A stretch of 64,000 nt of DNA from Acidobacteriaceae bacterium KBS 89 (GTDB taxonomy: Bacteria > Acidobacteriota > Terriglobia > Terriglobales > Acidobacteriaceae). The translations under genes and the position numbers were made by a program. Numbering within the stretch: position 1 is the first letter of the stretch; each line of letters starts with the position of its first letter. Below, in pieces: positions 25,041-33,532 of this stretch. The notes under the pieces were generated by a model. The model did no database searches. It saw only the letters and a program-made list of their open reading frames with translations, and had not been told where the DNA came from. The stretch spans positions 558,001-622,000 of the forward strand of contig KB906755.1 of NCBI GenBank assembly GCA_000381605.1, given 5' to 3'.

Positions 25041-27296
25041 ATGGGTTCCACAAATACGCAGCCGCCTCACGTGAGTGTTCCGGAGACGAGCCAGTCTGGG
25101 TTCAGTACGACGGTTACAGATACTACGCTGTCTGAAGCGATAATCGTGCTGCGGAAGCGACGCTGGATTTTGATTGCTTGCGTCATGATCGGTCTGGCGT
25201 ATGGGGTCTTCAAGGCAGAGTCTCAACCCAGGGTGTATGAATCCTATGGGCGGATCCAGGTGCGATCGGGTTCGTCGAATGAATACAGGGTGAGCGCGGT
25301 ACAGGGTTACGCCGGGGACGCCAGTTCCAAGATGCTGACCGAGATCGAGATCATAAAGAGCGATTCCCTGATGTTGAAGGTCTGTCGTGAGATGGATCTT
25401 TCAAACAACGGGGATTTTCTTGAGAAGAAGGCACCAGATCCTCGCACCAGCCTCGATGATGGAGAAACCCGGCAGACCACGGTCCATCGCCTGCAGAGCA
25501 TTCTGCACGTCTCGCTCGTCCCGAAGACAGACATTATCCGCATCAGCTACAGCAGCCCCAATCCGAAGCTGTCTGCCGACATCGTCAATACGGTCATTCG
25601 GGACTATAAGCAGCGCAGCTATCAGACGCGATTCGAGTCCTCGCGGCAGGTTTCAGACTTCCTCTCGGGCACCCTGGAAGGCCTGAAGCAAGAGGTCGAG
25701 ACGTCGCAAGAGCAGATGATGGACCTGCAGCGGCGATTGGGGATCCTCGCATTCGACCCAACCCATAGTCAACTCAGCAGTTCGCTTGAGGATCTTTCCA
25801 AGGCGGCAGGGGCGGCCAAGCTGGCGCGGATTATTGCAGAGGCACGCTACCGCGTCCTAAGCTCAACCGACCCGAACACGATTGAAGGTACGATAGAGAT
25901 GACTCCCGGGACGACGCCGGGCGAGCTAAATGTTCTGCGTGGCCAGCTTGCCAGCGCACGGGCAAATTATGCGCAGTTGGAATCGTCGCTGGGGCCCAAC
26001 CATCCTCAATCAAAGGCCTTGAAGGCGCAGATCGATGAATTCATCAAAGAGATCAACGCCGAGCTAGACCGCCTGCTGGTGCAAGCAAAACAGATTTACA
26101 TCGTGGCGCGCGCGAATGAAGACCAAACTACGGCCGCACTGGAAGCACAGAAGACAGACGCTTACAAATTGCGCGACCAGCTGGTGGAATACACCCTTCG
26201 TCAACGGGAGTTTGAAGCCAATCGCACTTTGTACGACAGCCTGCAACAGCGTCTGCGGACCGCAAGCGTGCAATCCGGGCTGGAGTCATTGGAGATCGAC
26301 GTCGTCGATCCGGCGTTACCTCCGGCATACCCTGTGCTTCGGCCACAGTCCACAGTGATCCTAACGGCACTGGTTTTCGGAATACTGGCAGGCATCGTGC
26401 TGGCCTTCCTGATGGAGAGCCTGGACACCGGGTTGCGAAGCATCGCGGAGATCGAAAGCATCACGGAGCTGCCGTCGCTGGCGATCATTCCGCGAGCTCG
26501 GCGGACCTCCGCTGATCAGGCAGGGACTCTGACTACAGCGCAGCGAAACATTGGGATATTGACACAGCCGAAGTCGCAGTTCGCCGAGGCCTTCCGTTCG
26601 CTGCGCACATCACTTCTGCTATCGACCGCCGGACACCCGCCTAAATTCATTGTACTGACGAGTGCAACGCCATCGGAAGGTAAGACAACGGCAGCGAGCA
26701 ACCTAGCTGCAATTCTGGCGCAACGGGACACTCGTGTCCTACTGATCGATGGAGATCTTCGCCGACCCAATATTCATCACCGGTTCGGATTGAACGGCAA
26801 GATCGGCCTGACGACGGTTCTGACCGGAGCGACGACGCTGGAAGAGACGGTACAGAAAGTCGCTGAGATTCCTAATCTCGACATTCTGCCAAGCGGGCCT
26901 GTACCACCGTTTCCGACAGAGATGTTGAGCTCGGGAGCCATGGAGGCCATCCTCAAACGTTGCGGAGATCTTTACGACTATATTGTGATCGACTCTCCGC
27001 CGATTCTGTCCGTTACGGACGGCGTGATTCTCGCGCGACAGGCGGATGCAGTCGTGCTTGTAGTGCGTCATGGTAAATCGAGTAAACATGTAGTGCGTCG
27101 GGCCAGGGATATCCTGCTGCGCTCGGGCGCAGGCATTACCGGTATTGTGCTGAATGCTGTCGATCTCAACTCGCCGGAGTACTACGGGTATTACGGATAC
27201 TCAGGTTATTCGTACGCGAGCGTGGATTCCGATAGCTGGGAATCGCAGACGGCCTCCGGAGACGGAGCGCGCAAGGCCGGGGAGACGAAACGATGA
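25041..27296 (+). CDS. wzc: Polysaccharide co-polymerase and tyrosine autokinase, Wzc type
   Basis: 751 residues. Two membrane spans flank a large periplasmic coiled-coil part: WILIACVMIGLAYGVF near residue 45 and TVILTALVFGILAGIVLAFL near 440. The cytoplasmic kinase has Walker A (SATPSEGKTTAASNLA, about 540), Walker A' (LLIDGDLRRP) and Walker B (IVIDSPPI). The C-terminus carries a Tyr cluster (YYGYYGYSGYSY), the autophosphorylation tail. It controls chain length and export with Wza, whose ATG overlaps its stop by four bases. A CpsB-type phosphatase at 38039 could reverse the phosphorylation. Confidence 0.93.
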   Translation: MGSTNTQPPHVSVPETSQSGFSTTVTDTTLSEAIIVLRKRRWILIACVMIGLAYGVFKAESQPRVYESYGRIQVRSGSSNEYRVSAVQGYAGDASSKMLTEIEIIKSDSLMLKVCREMDLSNNGDFLEKKAPDPRTSLDDGETRQTTVHRLQSILHVSLVPKTDIIRISYSSPNPKLSADIVNTVIRDYKQRSYQTRFESSRQVSDFLSGTLEGLKQEVETSQEQMMDLQRRLGILAFDPTHSQLSSSLEDLSKAAGAAKLARIIAEARYRVLSSTDPNTIEGTIEMTPGTTPGELNVLRGQLASARANYAQLESSLGPNHPQSKALKAQIDEFIKEINAELDRLLVQAKQIYIVARANEDQTTAALEAQKTDAYKLRDQLVEYTLRQREFEANRTLYDSLQQRLRTASVQSGLESLEIDVVDPALPPAYPVLRPQSTVILTALVFGILAGIVLAFLMESLDTGLRSIAEIESITELPSLAIIPRARRTSADQAGTLTTAQRNIGILTQPKSQFAEAFRSLRTSLLLSTAGHPPKFIVLTSATPSEGKTTAASNLAAILAQRDTRVLLIDGDLRRPNIHHRFGLNGKIGLTTVLTGATTLEETVQKVAEIPNLDILPSGPVPPFPTEMLSSGAMEAILKRCGDLYDYIVIDSPPILSVTDGVILARQADAVVLVVRHGKSSKHVVRRARDILLRSGAGITGIVLNAVDLNSPEYYGYYGYSGYSYASVDSDSWESQTASGDGARKAGETKR

Positions 27297-28378
27297 ACAA
27301 GGGACAGCGCAATCTCCGGACGGGCATGGGGGCCGAGGGCGTGCTGCGGAATGGCGGCCGCAGTGCTTGGATCGTCTTCGCTCTGTTTCTCGTGATGGTC
27401 ACTTCGGGCCTGCCCGCACAAGGTCAGTTCAGTGGACCTGCGCTTGGAGCGTCTACCCAGATCAATCCGCCGGTGACCATAACGACTGATCCGGCGATCC
27501 TTTATCCGGGACATCGGGATGTCTATCTTGGGCGTGAGGACCTCCTCACGATCCGTATTTACGGAAACGCGGACTATAGTCCGATTGCGCGGGTGGGCCT
27601 CGATGGCACGATTCAACTTCCTCTTATCGGCAGTGTGAAAGTGGAAGGGCTAACGCTGCATCAGGCCCAGGACCTGATTGCGCAACAACTCATAAGTGCC
27701 GGCATGTATCGGGACCCTCAGGTGTCGATCCAGATCACGGAGTCTCCAAACCTGATCGCCACGGTTATTGGAGAGATACACGGGGTCGTGCCTATCATTG
27801 GGGAAAGGCGCTTGTACGACGTATTGTCTTCCGTTGGTGGTGGAGGCGGATTCTCGGGTGCGAGCACTACGGTTGTGGTTGGAGGTGGCGGAATACCGGC
27901 CACCGCGAGCCACATCATTACGATCAACCGTCCTGGCGTAGCTGAGCCAATCACCATCGATCTGGGAACAGATCCCGCCCGGAGTTCGCTGGCCGATATC
28001 CCGATCTTTCCTCGTGACACGATCATTGTCCCACGCGTGGGAGTGGTCTATGTGCTTGGCGCTTTCAAGCTTCAGGGTGCGATCCCGCTTCAACAAAATT
28101 CTCCAATTACGCTGATGAAGGTGGCCGCGCTTGCAGGAGGCCCGGGCTTTGAGGGCCAGTATAGCGATCTCCGGATTATTCGTTCGACTGGGCTTAGCCG
28201 CCAGGTAGTTCGCGTCGATATCAAAAAAGTGATCAACGGTAAAGCGCCCGACCCGGTACTGGAGGCGGAGGACATTGTGTTCCTGCCTTCCAACACGATG
28301 AAGGCCGCGATTAAATCTGGGGGGATTGGTACCTTGCTGGGCATTGCGTCGATCCTTCTCATTGCCGCTCAACAGTAA
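27293..28378 (+). CDS. wza: Polysaccharide export outer-membrane protein, Wza type
   Basis: 361 residues. A signal/anchor segment (AWIVFALFLVMVTSGLPAQGQ, no lipobox Cys), then the polysaccharide export domain YLGREDLLTIRIYGNADY ... VGLDGTIQLPLIGSVKVEGLTL and two SLBB-like domains, one with a Gly-rich stretch (SVGGGGGFSGAS), ending in a hydrophobic segment. It forms the outer-membrane export channel. The start overlaps the wzc stop (ATGA), so the genes are co-translated. The missing lipobox differs from E. coli Wza. Confidence 0.9.
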   Translation: MNKGQRNLRTGMGAEGVLRNGGRSAWIVFALFLVMVTSGLPAQGQFSGPALGASTQINPPVTITTDPAILYPGHRDVYLGREDLLTIRIYGNADYSPIARVGLDGTIQLPLIGSVKVEGLTLHQAQDLIAQQLISAGMYRDPQVSIQITESPNLIATVIGEIHGVVPIIGERRLYDVLSSVGGGGGFSGASTTVVVGGGGIPATASHIITINRPGVAEPITIDLGTDPARSSLADIPIFPRDTIIVPRVGVVYVLGAFKLQGAIPLQQNSPITLMKVAALAGGPGFEGQYSDLRIIRSTGLSRQVVRVDIKKVINGKAPDPVLEAEDIVFLPSNTMKAAIKSGGIGTLLGIASILLIAAQQ

Positions 28379-28412
28379 CGATGACTATCGACAGCCAGGT
28401 GCACAAGTCAGG

Positions 28413-29690
28413 ATGCCTTATGAGACCCGGCAAAATATGGTTTTAAGTTCATCAGACAGTGAAAACGGATCGAAGAAGAAGGTGAGGCTGGCTTATCTGG
28501 TAAGCCATCCGATTCAGTATCAAGCGCCGCTGCTCCGCCGTATCGCGCAGGAGCCGGACATCGATCTGACCGTCTTCTTCGGCTCAGACTTTTCCGTACG
28601 CGACTACAAGGACGAAGGGTTCGGCGTGGGCGTGAAATGGGACGTGCCTCTGCTGGATGGGTACCGTCATGAATTTCTACCAGTGATTCGAGACAATGCC
28701 AATCCCGGGACGTTTAGTCCGGTGAACTACGGTATTTTCAGCCGCTTGCGTGGGCACACAAAGGCGGCGGGTTTTGACGTGCTGTGGGTTCATGGATACT
28801 CCTCGGTGAATGCGCTGCAGGGAATGCTGGCGGCGAAGTCGTTGGGCATACCGGTACTCGTCCGGGCAGAGCCGTGGCTTGGAGACCGCGACCGCAGCGG
28901 GCCAACGCTGGTGGTGAAGGAGCTGTTCTTCAAAATTTTGCGAGGATTGATCGATGGCGCTCTCCCGATTGGGACGCTGAATGCAGCGTATTGGCGGCAT
29001 TATCTGGGCGGGGATTTTCCTCTGTACCCGATGCCTTATGCGGTCGACAACGACTATTTTCAAAGTCGCTGCGAAGAGGCCCGCGGAGGGCGCGACGCTC
29101 TGCGGAACGAATTAAAATTGGATCCCGCGCGCCCTGTAATTTTATTTGCATCCAAGCTACAGAGGCGGAAGCGATGTGCGGATCTGGTGGCGGCGTACAA
29201 GAACCTCGCTTCGACTCCGGGAATTGGTCCGCTTCCCTATCTTGTAATTGTGGGAGACGGCGAAGATCGGGTTCCTTTAGAGAAGGAGGCATCCACGAGT
29301 GAATTGGATGGAATTCGGTTCTGCGGCTTCAGGAACCAGTCGGAGCTGCCGAGGTTCTTCGACCTGGCAACGGTCTTCGTGCTGCCGTCGCGACATGAGC
29401 CGTGGGGACTGATTGTGAACGAGGTGATGAACGCCGGGCGGGCGGTGATCGTTTCGAATGAGGTTGGAAGTCAGCCGGACCTCGTCGTGGATGGTGTAGA
29501 AGGTTGTGTCTTCCCTGCTGGAGATGTAGCAGCCCTGACCGATGCTTTGCGAAAGGTGCTGGCAACTCCCGAGACAGCGGTCGCGATGGGCCAGCGGGGC
29601 CTGGCAAAGGTCCGGACGTGGGGTTTTGAAGAAGATGTTCGTGGTTTGAGGCACGCAATTGCGCAGGTCACCAGGAAGATAACAGCATAA
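28413..29690 (+). CDS. Glycosyltransferase, GT4 family
   Basis: About 425 residues. The N-terminal half begins RLAYLVSHPIQYQAPLLRRI, typical of a group that modifies surface glycans; the donor half has ILFASKLQRRKRCADL and the EX7E motif in EPWGLIVNEVMNAGRAVI. It transfers a sugar from a nucleotide donor with retention. The start is uncertain: ATG 28413 or 28437; a frame extending to 28326 overlaps wza and looks non-coding. It ends overlapping the next gene's ATG by one base (TAATG), so the glycosyltransferases are co-translated. Confidence 0.85.
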   Translation: MPYETRQNMVLSSSDSENGSKKKVRLAYLVSHPIQYQAPLLRRIAQEPDIDLTVFFGSDFSVRDYKDEGFGVGVKWDVPLLDGYRHEFLPVIRDNANPGTFSPVNYGIFSRLRGHTKAAGFDVLWVHGYSSVNALQGMLAAKSLGIPVLVRAEPWLGDRDRSGPTLVVKELFFKILRGLIDGALPIGTLNAAYWRHYLGGDFPLYPMPYAVDNDYFQSRCEEARGGRDALRNELKLDPARPVILFASKLQRRKRCADLVAAYKNLASTPGIGPLPYLVIVGDGEDRVPLEKEASTSELDGIRFCGFRNQSELPRFFDLATVFVLPSRHEPWGLIVNEVMNAGRAVIVSNEVGSQPDLVVDGVEGCVFPAGDVAALTDALRKVLATPETAVAMGQRGLAKVRTWGFEEDVRGLRHAIAQVTRKITA

Positions 29691-30937
29691 TGGCGACGGG
29701 GTTACATAACCGAATCGGCGACATTCCTACTGATATTCTGAATAGGAATGGGCAGAAACTGATGCGGATTCTCCACATTATTGGAACACTGGACCCTGCG
29801 GCCGGCGGCCCTACGGAGTCCGTGAGGGTATTGCTAAGCTACGGACCGATCGGCTACACGGGCGAGGTTGTCACCCTGGATGATCCTTCGGCGCCTTACC
29901 TGAGCGACATCGGATTTCCGGTACATGCCCTCGGTCCGACGACTACCAAGTACGGGTTCAATTCGAAGCTGCTGCCGTGGCTGAGAGATAACCGCCACCG
30001 TTTTGATGGTGTCGTAGTGAATGGGTTGTGGCAGTACTGCGGGTATGCGGCGTGGCGCACCCTGGCGGGTAATACACCTTATGTTGTGTTCACGCATGGC
30101 ATGCTCGATCCATACTTCAAGCATGCGTTTCCGCTGAAGCACATCAAGAAATGGCTGTACTGGGTTCCGGCGGAGTATTGGATTCTACGGGGAGCTTATC
30201 GCGTTCTATTCACCTCGAAGGCGGAGAAACGCCTGGCCGAGGAGAGCTTCTGGATGCATCGCTGGAACGCATATGTCGTGCCGTATGGTGCGAGTGGGCC
30301 GACGGGTGATCCCGAGGTGCAGAAACGGGCCTTCTTTGCGAAGTGCCCCGAAGCGAAGGGCAAGCGGTATCTTCTTTTTCTTGGGCGGATCCATCGCAAG
30401 AAGGGATGCGATCTCCTGATCGATGCGTTCGCGAAGGTCGCGGCTGAGGATCCCGACCTCTACCTGGTGATGGCTGGACCGGATCAACAGCTGTGGAGCG
30501 CCAAGCTGAAGGCCACGGCCGCAGCTGCGGGGATCGAGAACCGCGTCTTCTGGCCCGGTTTGATTACAGGGGATGCGAAGTGGGGGGCCTTTTTCGGATG
30601 CGAGGCCTTCATCCTGCCTTCCCACCAGGAGAACTTCGGCATTGCGGTGGCCGAGGCTTTGGGATGCGGCAAACCTGTGTTGCTCGCGGATAAGGTGAAT
30701 ATTGCCGAAGAGATCGCTGAAGATGGCGCGGGGCTGATGGAGTTGGATACCGCGGAGGGGACGTTGCGGCTGCTGCGGGGATGGATCGGCATGACGATTG
30801 AAGAACGTCAGCATATGGCGGAGCTTGCCTATCAATGCTTCCATCGCCGATACGATATGCGAGAGAATGCGAAGGCGATTATTCGGCTGTTCGGAACCGC
30901 CACGGTTCATACTCCCGCCGCTGTTGATTCGGAATAG
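29690..30937 (+). CDS. Glycosyltransferase, GT4 family
   Basis: 415 residues. MRILHIIGTLDPAAGGPTES starts the acceptor domain (about residue 25, so the true start may be this inner Met), THGMLDPYFKHAFPLKHIKK follows, and the donor domain has YLLFLGRIHRKKGCDLLI and ENFGIAVAEALGCGKPVL (EX7E). It resembles the transferases usually paired with WcaF-type acetyltransferases in exopolysaccharide loci. Acceptor and donor sugars cannot be read. It lies directly before the acetyltransferase with no gap. Confidence 0.87.
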   Translation: MATGLHNRIGDIPTDILNRNGQKLMRILHIIGTLDPAAGGPTESVRVLLSYGPIGYTGEVVTLDDPSAPYLSDIGFPVHALGPTTTKYGFNSKLLPWLRDNRHRFDGVVVNGLWQYCGYAAWRTLAGNTPYVVFTHGMLDPYFKHAFPLKHIKKWLYWVPAEYWILRGAYRVLFTSKAEKRLAEESFWMHRWNAYVVPYGASGPTGDPEVQKRAFFAKCPEAKGKRYLLFLGRIHRKKGCDLLIDAFAKVAAEDPDLYLVMAGPDQQLWSAKLKATAAAAGIENRVFWPGLITGDAKWGAFFGCEAFILPSHQENFGIAVAEALGCGKPVLLADKVNIAEEIAEDGAGLMELDTAEGTLRLLRGWIGMTIEERQHMAELAYQCFHRRYDMRENAKAIIRLFGTATVHTPAAVDSE

Positions 30938-31561
30938 GTGTTGGCCTCGATGCAAAAGCAGGTCCACTACAACGCGGCGGATCATATCTCAGCTGACACG
31001 GCTGCCGATCCCTATCTTCGGCCGGCGTTTTCGTTTCGTGACCGGTTACGGAGGCTGAACTGGAATCTCTGCTGGGCCTTGCTGTATAGAACGTCACCAA
31101 GACCGTTACATTCGTGGAGGTCGTTCCTACTGCGTCTTTTCGGTGCGAAGATGGGACCGAATTGCCATTTCTATCCACGCTCCAAAGTTTGGGCGCCGTG
31201 GAATTTAGTATGCGCGGACCAGGTGACTGCGGGAGACGGCACCGAGATCTACAATCCTGCGCCGGTCACACTGGGGTCGCATGCGATTCTGTCTCAGGAC
31301 GCCTACGTGTGCGCGGCCACTCACGACTATGACGATCCTGCATTCCCACTGATCGCGTATGCCATGAATATTGGCGCGTATGCGTGGGTGTGTGCGCGAG
31401 CTTCAGTCGCCCCCGGAGTAAATGTGGGCGAAGGTGCGGTGCTTGGGTTGGGATCAGTTGCTACGCGAAGCCTGGATGCCTGGACGGTCTACGCAGGGGT
31501 GCCTGCCGTCAAGGTGAAGGAGCGGCGGCGGTTTGATGCGGGTGGTCCGCGGCCGGATTAG
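30938..31561 (+). CDS. WcaF-like exopolysaccharide acetyltransferase
   Basis: 207 residues. The second half is a left-handed beta-helix of hexapeptide repeats (VTLGSHAILSQDAYVCA, GAYAWVCARASVAPGVNVGE, GAVLGLGSVAT) with the CoA-site region THDYDDPAFPL, and the N-terminus YRTSPRPLHSWRSFLLRLFGAKMG is typical of the colanic-acid WcaF group. It O-acetylates a sugar of the repeat unit. The GTG at 30938 follows the previous stop directly; the ATG at 30950 is an alternative. It is the last gene of the export block; no Wzx flippase or Wzy polymerase is present here. Confidence 0.88.
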   Translation: MLASMQKQVHYNAADHISADTAADPYLRPAFSFRDRLRRLNWNLCWALLYRTSPRPLHSWRSFLLRLFGAKMGPNCHFYPRSKVWAPWNLVCADQVTAGDGTEIYNPAPVTLGSHAILSQDAYVCAATHDYDDPAFPLIAYAMNIGAYAWVCARASVAPGVNVGEGAVLGLGSVATRSLDAWTVYAGVPAVKVKERRRFDAGGPRPD

Positions 31562-31590
31562 CGCCTTGTGGCTGGTGCGTTAAGCAAAGT

Positions 31591-31616
31591 GGAGGCGGAC
31601 ACGCACCTCCGCCTTC
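31591..31616. terminator. Hairpin between convergent wcaF-like and response-regulator genes
   Basis: GGAGGCGGA (31591-31599) pairs with TCCGCCTTC (31608-31616, one G-U pair) around an eight-base loop. It lies in the 71-base gap between convergent genes and may stop transcription from both sides. There is no strong T-run. Confidence 0.5.
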
Positions 31617-31632
31617 CTTAGCTGTGAGAGGA

Positions 31633-32016
31633 CTAGCCGCGTAACTTTGCCAATAAGTCGGTCGGGTGGACTGGTTTGGCGAGGATCTCGAATTCATGGC
31701 CCTGCGCGCGTGCTTTTTCGAGCAGATCGGCCGTAGCAGCCTGGCCCGAAAAGAGCAGAATCTTGCACTTCGGCAGCCTGTCGCGTGTGATGATTGCGGC
31801 TTCGATGCCGGTCATGCCGGTCATAATGACATCACTGATGAGCATGTCTGGCTGAAAGCTCTCGAGCGACTCGATGGCCTTTTCTCCGCTGAAAACAGCG
31901 CGTGCCTCAAAGCCCGCCTGATTCAAGATGATCGCGAGCGTATTCGCAATCACCTGCTCGTCGTCTGCTACCAGCACCTTAGGTTTTATTGTGGCCGCGG
32001 TCGTTGGATCTGCCAT
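31633..32016 (-). CDS. Single-domain response regulator
   Basis: 127 residues: one CheY-like receiver only. VLVADDEQVIANTLAIIL holds the acidic pocket, LISDVIMTGMTG the phospho-acceptor Asp, LLFSGQA the Ser/Thr switch and ILAKPVHPTDLL the conserved Lys-Pro. With no output domain it acts by protein contact. The ATG at 32016 has GGGGA eight bases upstream; the frame also reads to a TTG at 32031 that lies within that site. No histidine kinase is adjacent. It diverges from the ABC transporter. Confidence 0.85.
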   Translation of the reverse strand: MADPTTAATIKPKVLVADDEQVIANTLAIILNQAGFEARAVFSGEKAIESLESFQPDMLISDVIMTGMTGIEAAIITRDRLPKCKILLFSGQAATADLLEKARAQGHEFEILAKPVHPTDLLAKLRG

Positions 32017-32128
32017 GCTGATTGTCCCCAAATTTGAAGATAAAAGTTCAATTTTAATGTAACGTCCGCAGTCTCTAGGTCGTATTTTGTCCTACTCAAT
32101 AATGATACGCTGAGCGAAGAGCCGGTTG

Positions 32129-33532
32129 ATGTACAAACCGTCACAATTCACAGAGAACCCGTACTTTACTACAATCCCTATGCAGCCAGCCATCATACGC
32201 GCCGAACGAGTTGAGAAATATTATGCGCAACCGAGCGAAAACCGCATCCAGGTGATCTCGCCGACAGACCTCTCCATAACGGCGGGAGAGATTGTGGCGT
32301 TGCTGGGGCCATCCGGTTCGGGTAAATCTACGCTGCTGCGCATGTTGACCGGCTTGTCGACGCCATCGGCAGGCGAGGTCTATTGGCACGAACAACCTAT
32401 TGCAACAGCCAAGGTGAATGTGTCGATCGTGTTTCAGAGCTTTGCGTTGTTTCCATGGCTTAGCGTTCTGGAGAATGTCGAGGCGCCGCTAAAGGCTCGC
32501 GGCATGGAGGCGGCAGAAAGACGCAAACGGAGCTTGAAGATCCTCGCCACAGTCGGACTTGACGGCTTTCAGGCGGCTTATCCGAAGGAACTCTCCGGCG
32601 GGATGCGGCAGCGGGTCGGCTTCGCGCGGGCGCTGGTCGTCGAGCCGGAGGTCCTCTTCATGGATGAGCCGTTCTCCGCGCTGGACGTGCTGACCGCAGA
32701 GAACCTTCGCAGCGAACTGTTGGAGCTCTGGCAGAACAAGACGATTCCGACCCAGGCGATTTTTCTTGTCACGCACAATATCGAAGAGGCGGTTCTGCTG
32801 GCGGACCGCATCATCGTGCTTGGCCGCAACCCAGGCCATGTGCGGACCGACTTCAGGGTGTCGATCCAACACCCGAGAGACCGGAAGGCGACGGCGTTTA
32901 CGCAGCTCGTCGACTATATCTACAAGGTGTTGACGCAACCCGATGCGCAGCCGCCGGCGCTTCCTCAGACCGCGACCGGCAAGCGCGTACGCGACCAGCG
33001 GGCGATGCACTACCAGATGCTGCCTCATGCGCGGCCGGGCGGCATTGCAGGACTTCTGGAGTTAGTGCTGGATCATAACGGCAAGGATGACATCTACCGA
33101 CTGGCAGATGATCTAGCGTTTGAGATCGACGACCTGCTGCCGATCGTCGATGCCGCGCAGTTGCTGGGCTTCCTGAAGGTGACCGAAGGCGATGCGGAGA
33201 TTACGCCGACCGGGACGGAGTATGCCAACTCGGAGATCCTGCGGCAGAAGGAGTTGTTTCGCAACGCGGCCGTGCAGAATGTGCTGCTGCTTCGCCAGAT
33301 CGTGCGTGCGATCGAGTCCAAGAGCGACCGGAGCGTGCCGGAAGAGTTTTTTCACGACGTGCTGGACGAACAGTTCAGCGAAGAAGAGACGCTGCGACAG
33401 CTGGAGACCGCAATTAACTGGGGACGGTACGCGGAGCTGTTCGACTTCGATGCTTCGCGGCGCCGTTTTATTCAGTCGGAGGCACTGCATCATGAGTCGG
33501 AGGCCGCTCCAACCGCGGAGATCGACGCGTGA
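32129..33532 (+). CDS. NitT/TauT-type ABC transporter ATPase with C-terminal AAA-associated domain
   Basis: 467 residues. The ATPase occupies residues 15-270: Walker A LLGPSGSGKSTLLRML, Q-loop VFQSFALFPWLSVLENV, signature LSGGMRQRVGFARAL, Walker B VLFMDEPFSALD and the switch His in LVTHNIEEA. The remaining 190 residues match the AAA-associated C-terminal domain found in nitrate/sulfonate-type ATPases (LAFEIDDLLPIVDAAQLLGF ... EITPTGTEYA). It drives the permease encoded next, whose ATG overlaps its stop. No substrate-binding protein is adjacent, so the substrate is open. Confidence 0.9.
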   Translation: MYKPSQFTENPYFTTIPMQPAIIRAERVEKYYAQPSENRIQVISPTDLSITAGEIVALLGPSGSGKSTLLRMLTGLSTPSAGEVYWHEQPIATAKVNVSIVFQSFALFPWLSVLENVEAPLKARGMEAAERRKRSLKILATVGLDGFQAAYPKELSGGMRQRVGFARALVVEPEVLFMDEPFSALDVLTAENLRSELLELWQNKTIPTQAIFLVTHNIEEAVLLADRIIVLGRNPGHVRTDFRVSIQHPRDRKATAFTQLVDYIYKVLTQPDAQPPALPQTATGKRVRDQRAMHYQMLPHARPGGIAGLLELVLDHNGKDDIYRLADDLAFEIDDLLPIVDAAQLLGFLKVTEGDAEITPTGTEYANSEILRQKELFRNAAVQNVLLLRQIVRAIESKSDRSVPEEFFHDVLDEQFSEEETLRQLETAINWGRYAELFDFDASRRRFIQSEALHHESEAAPTAEIDA

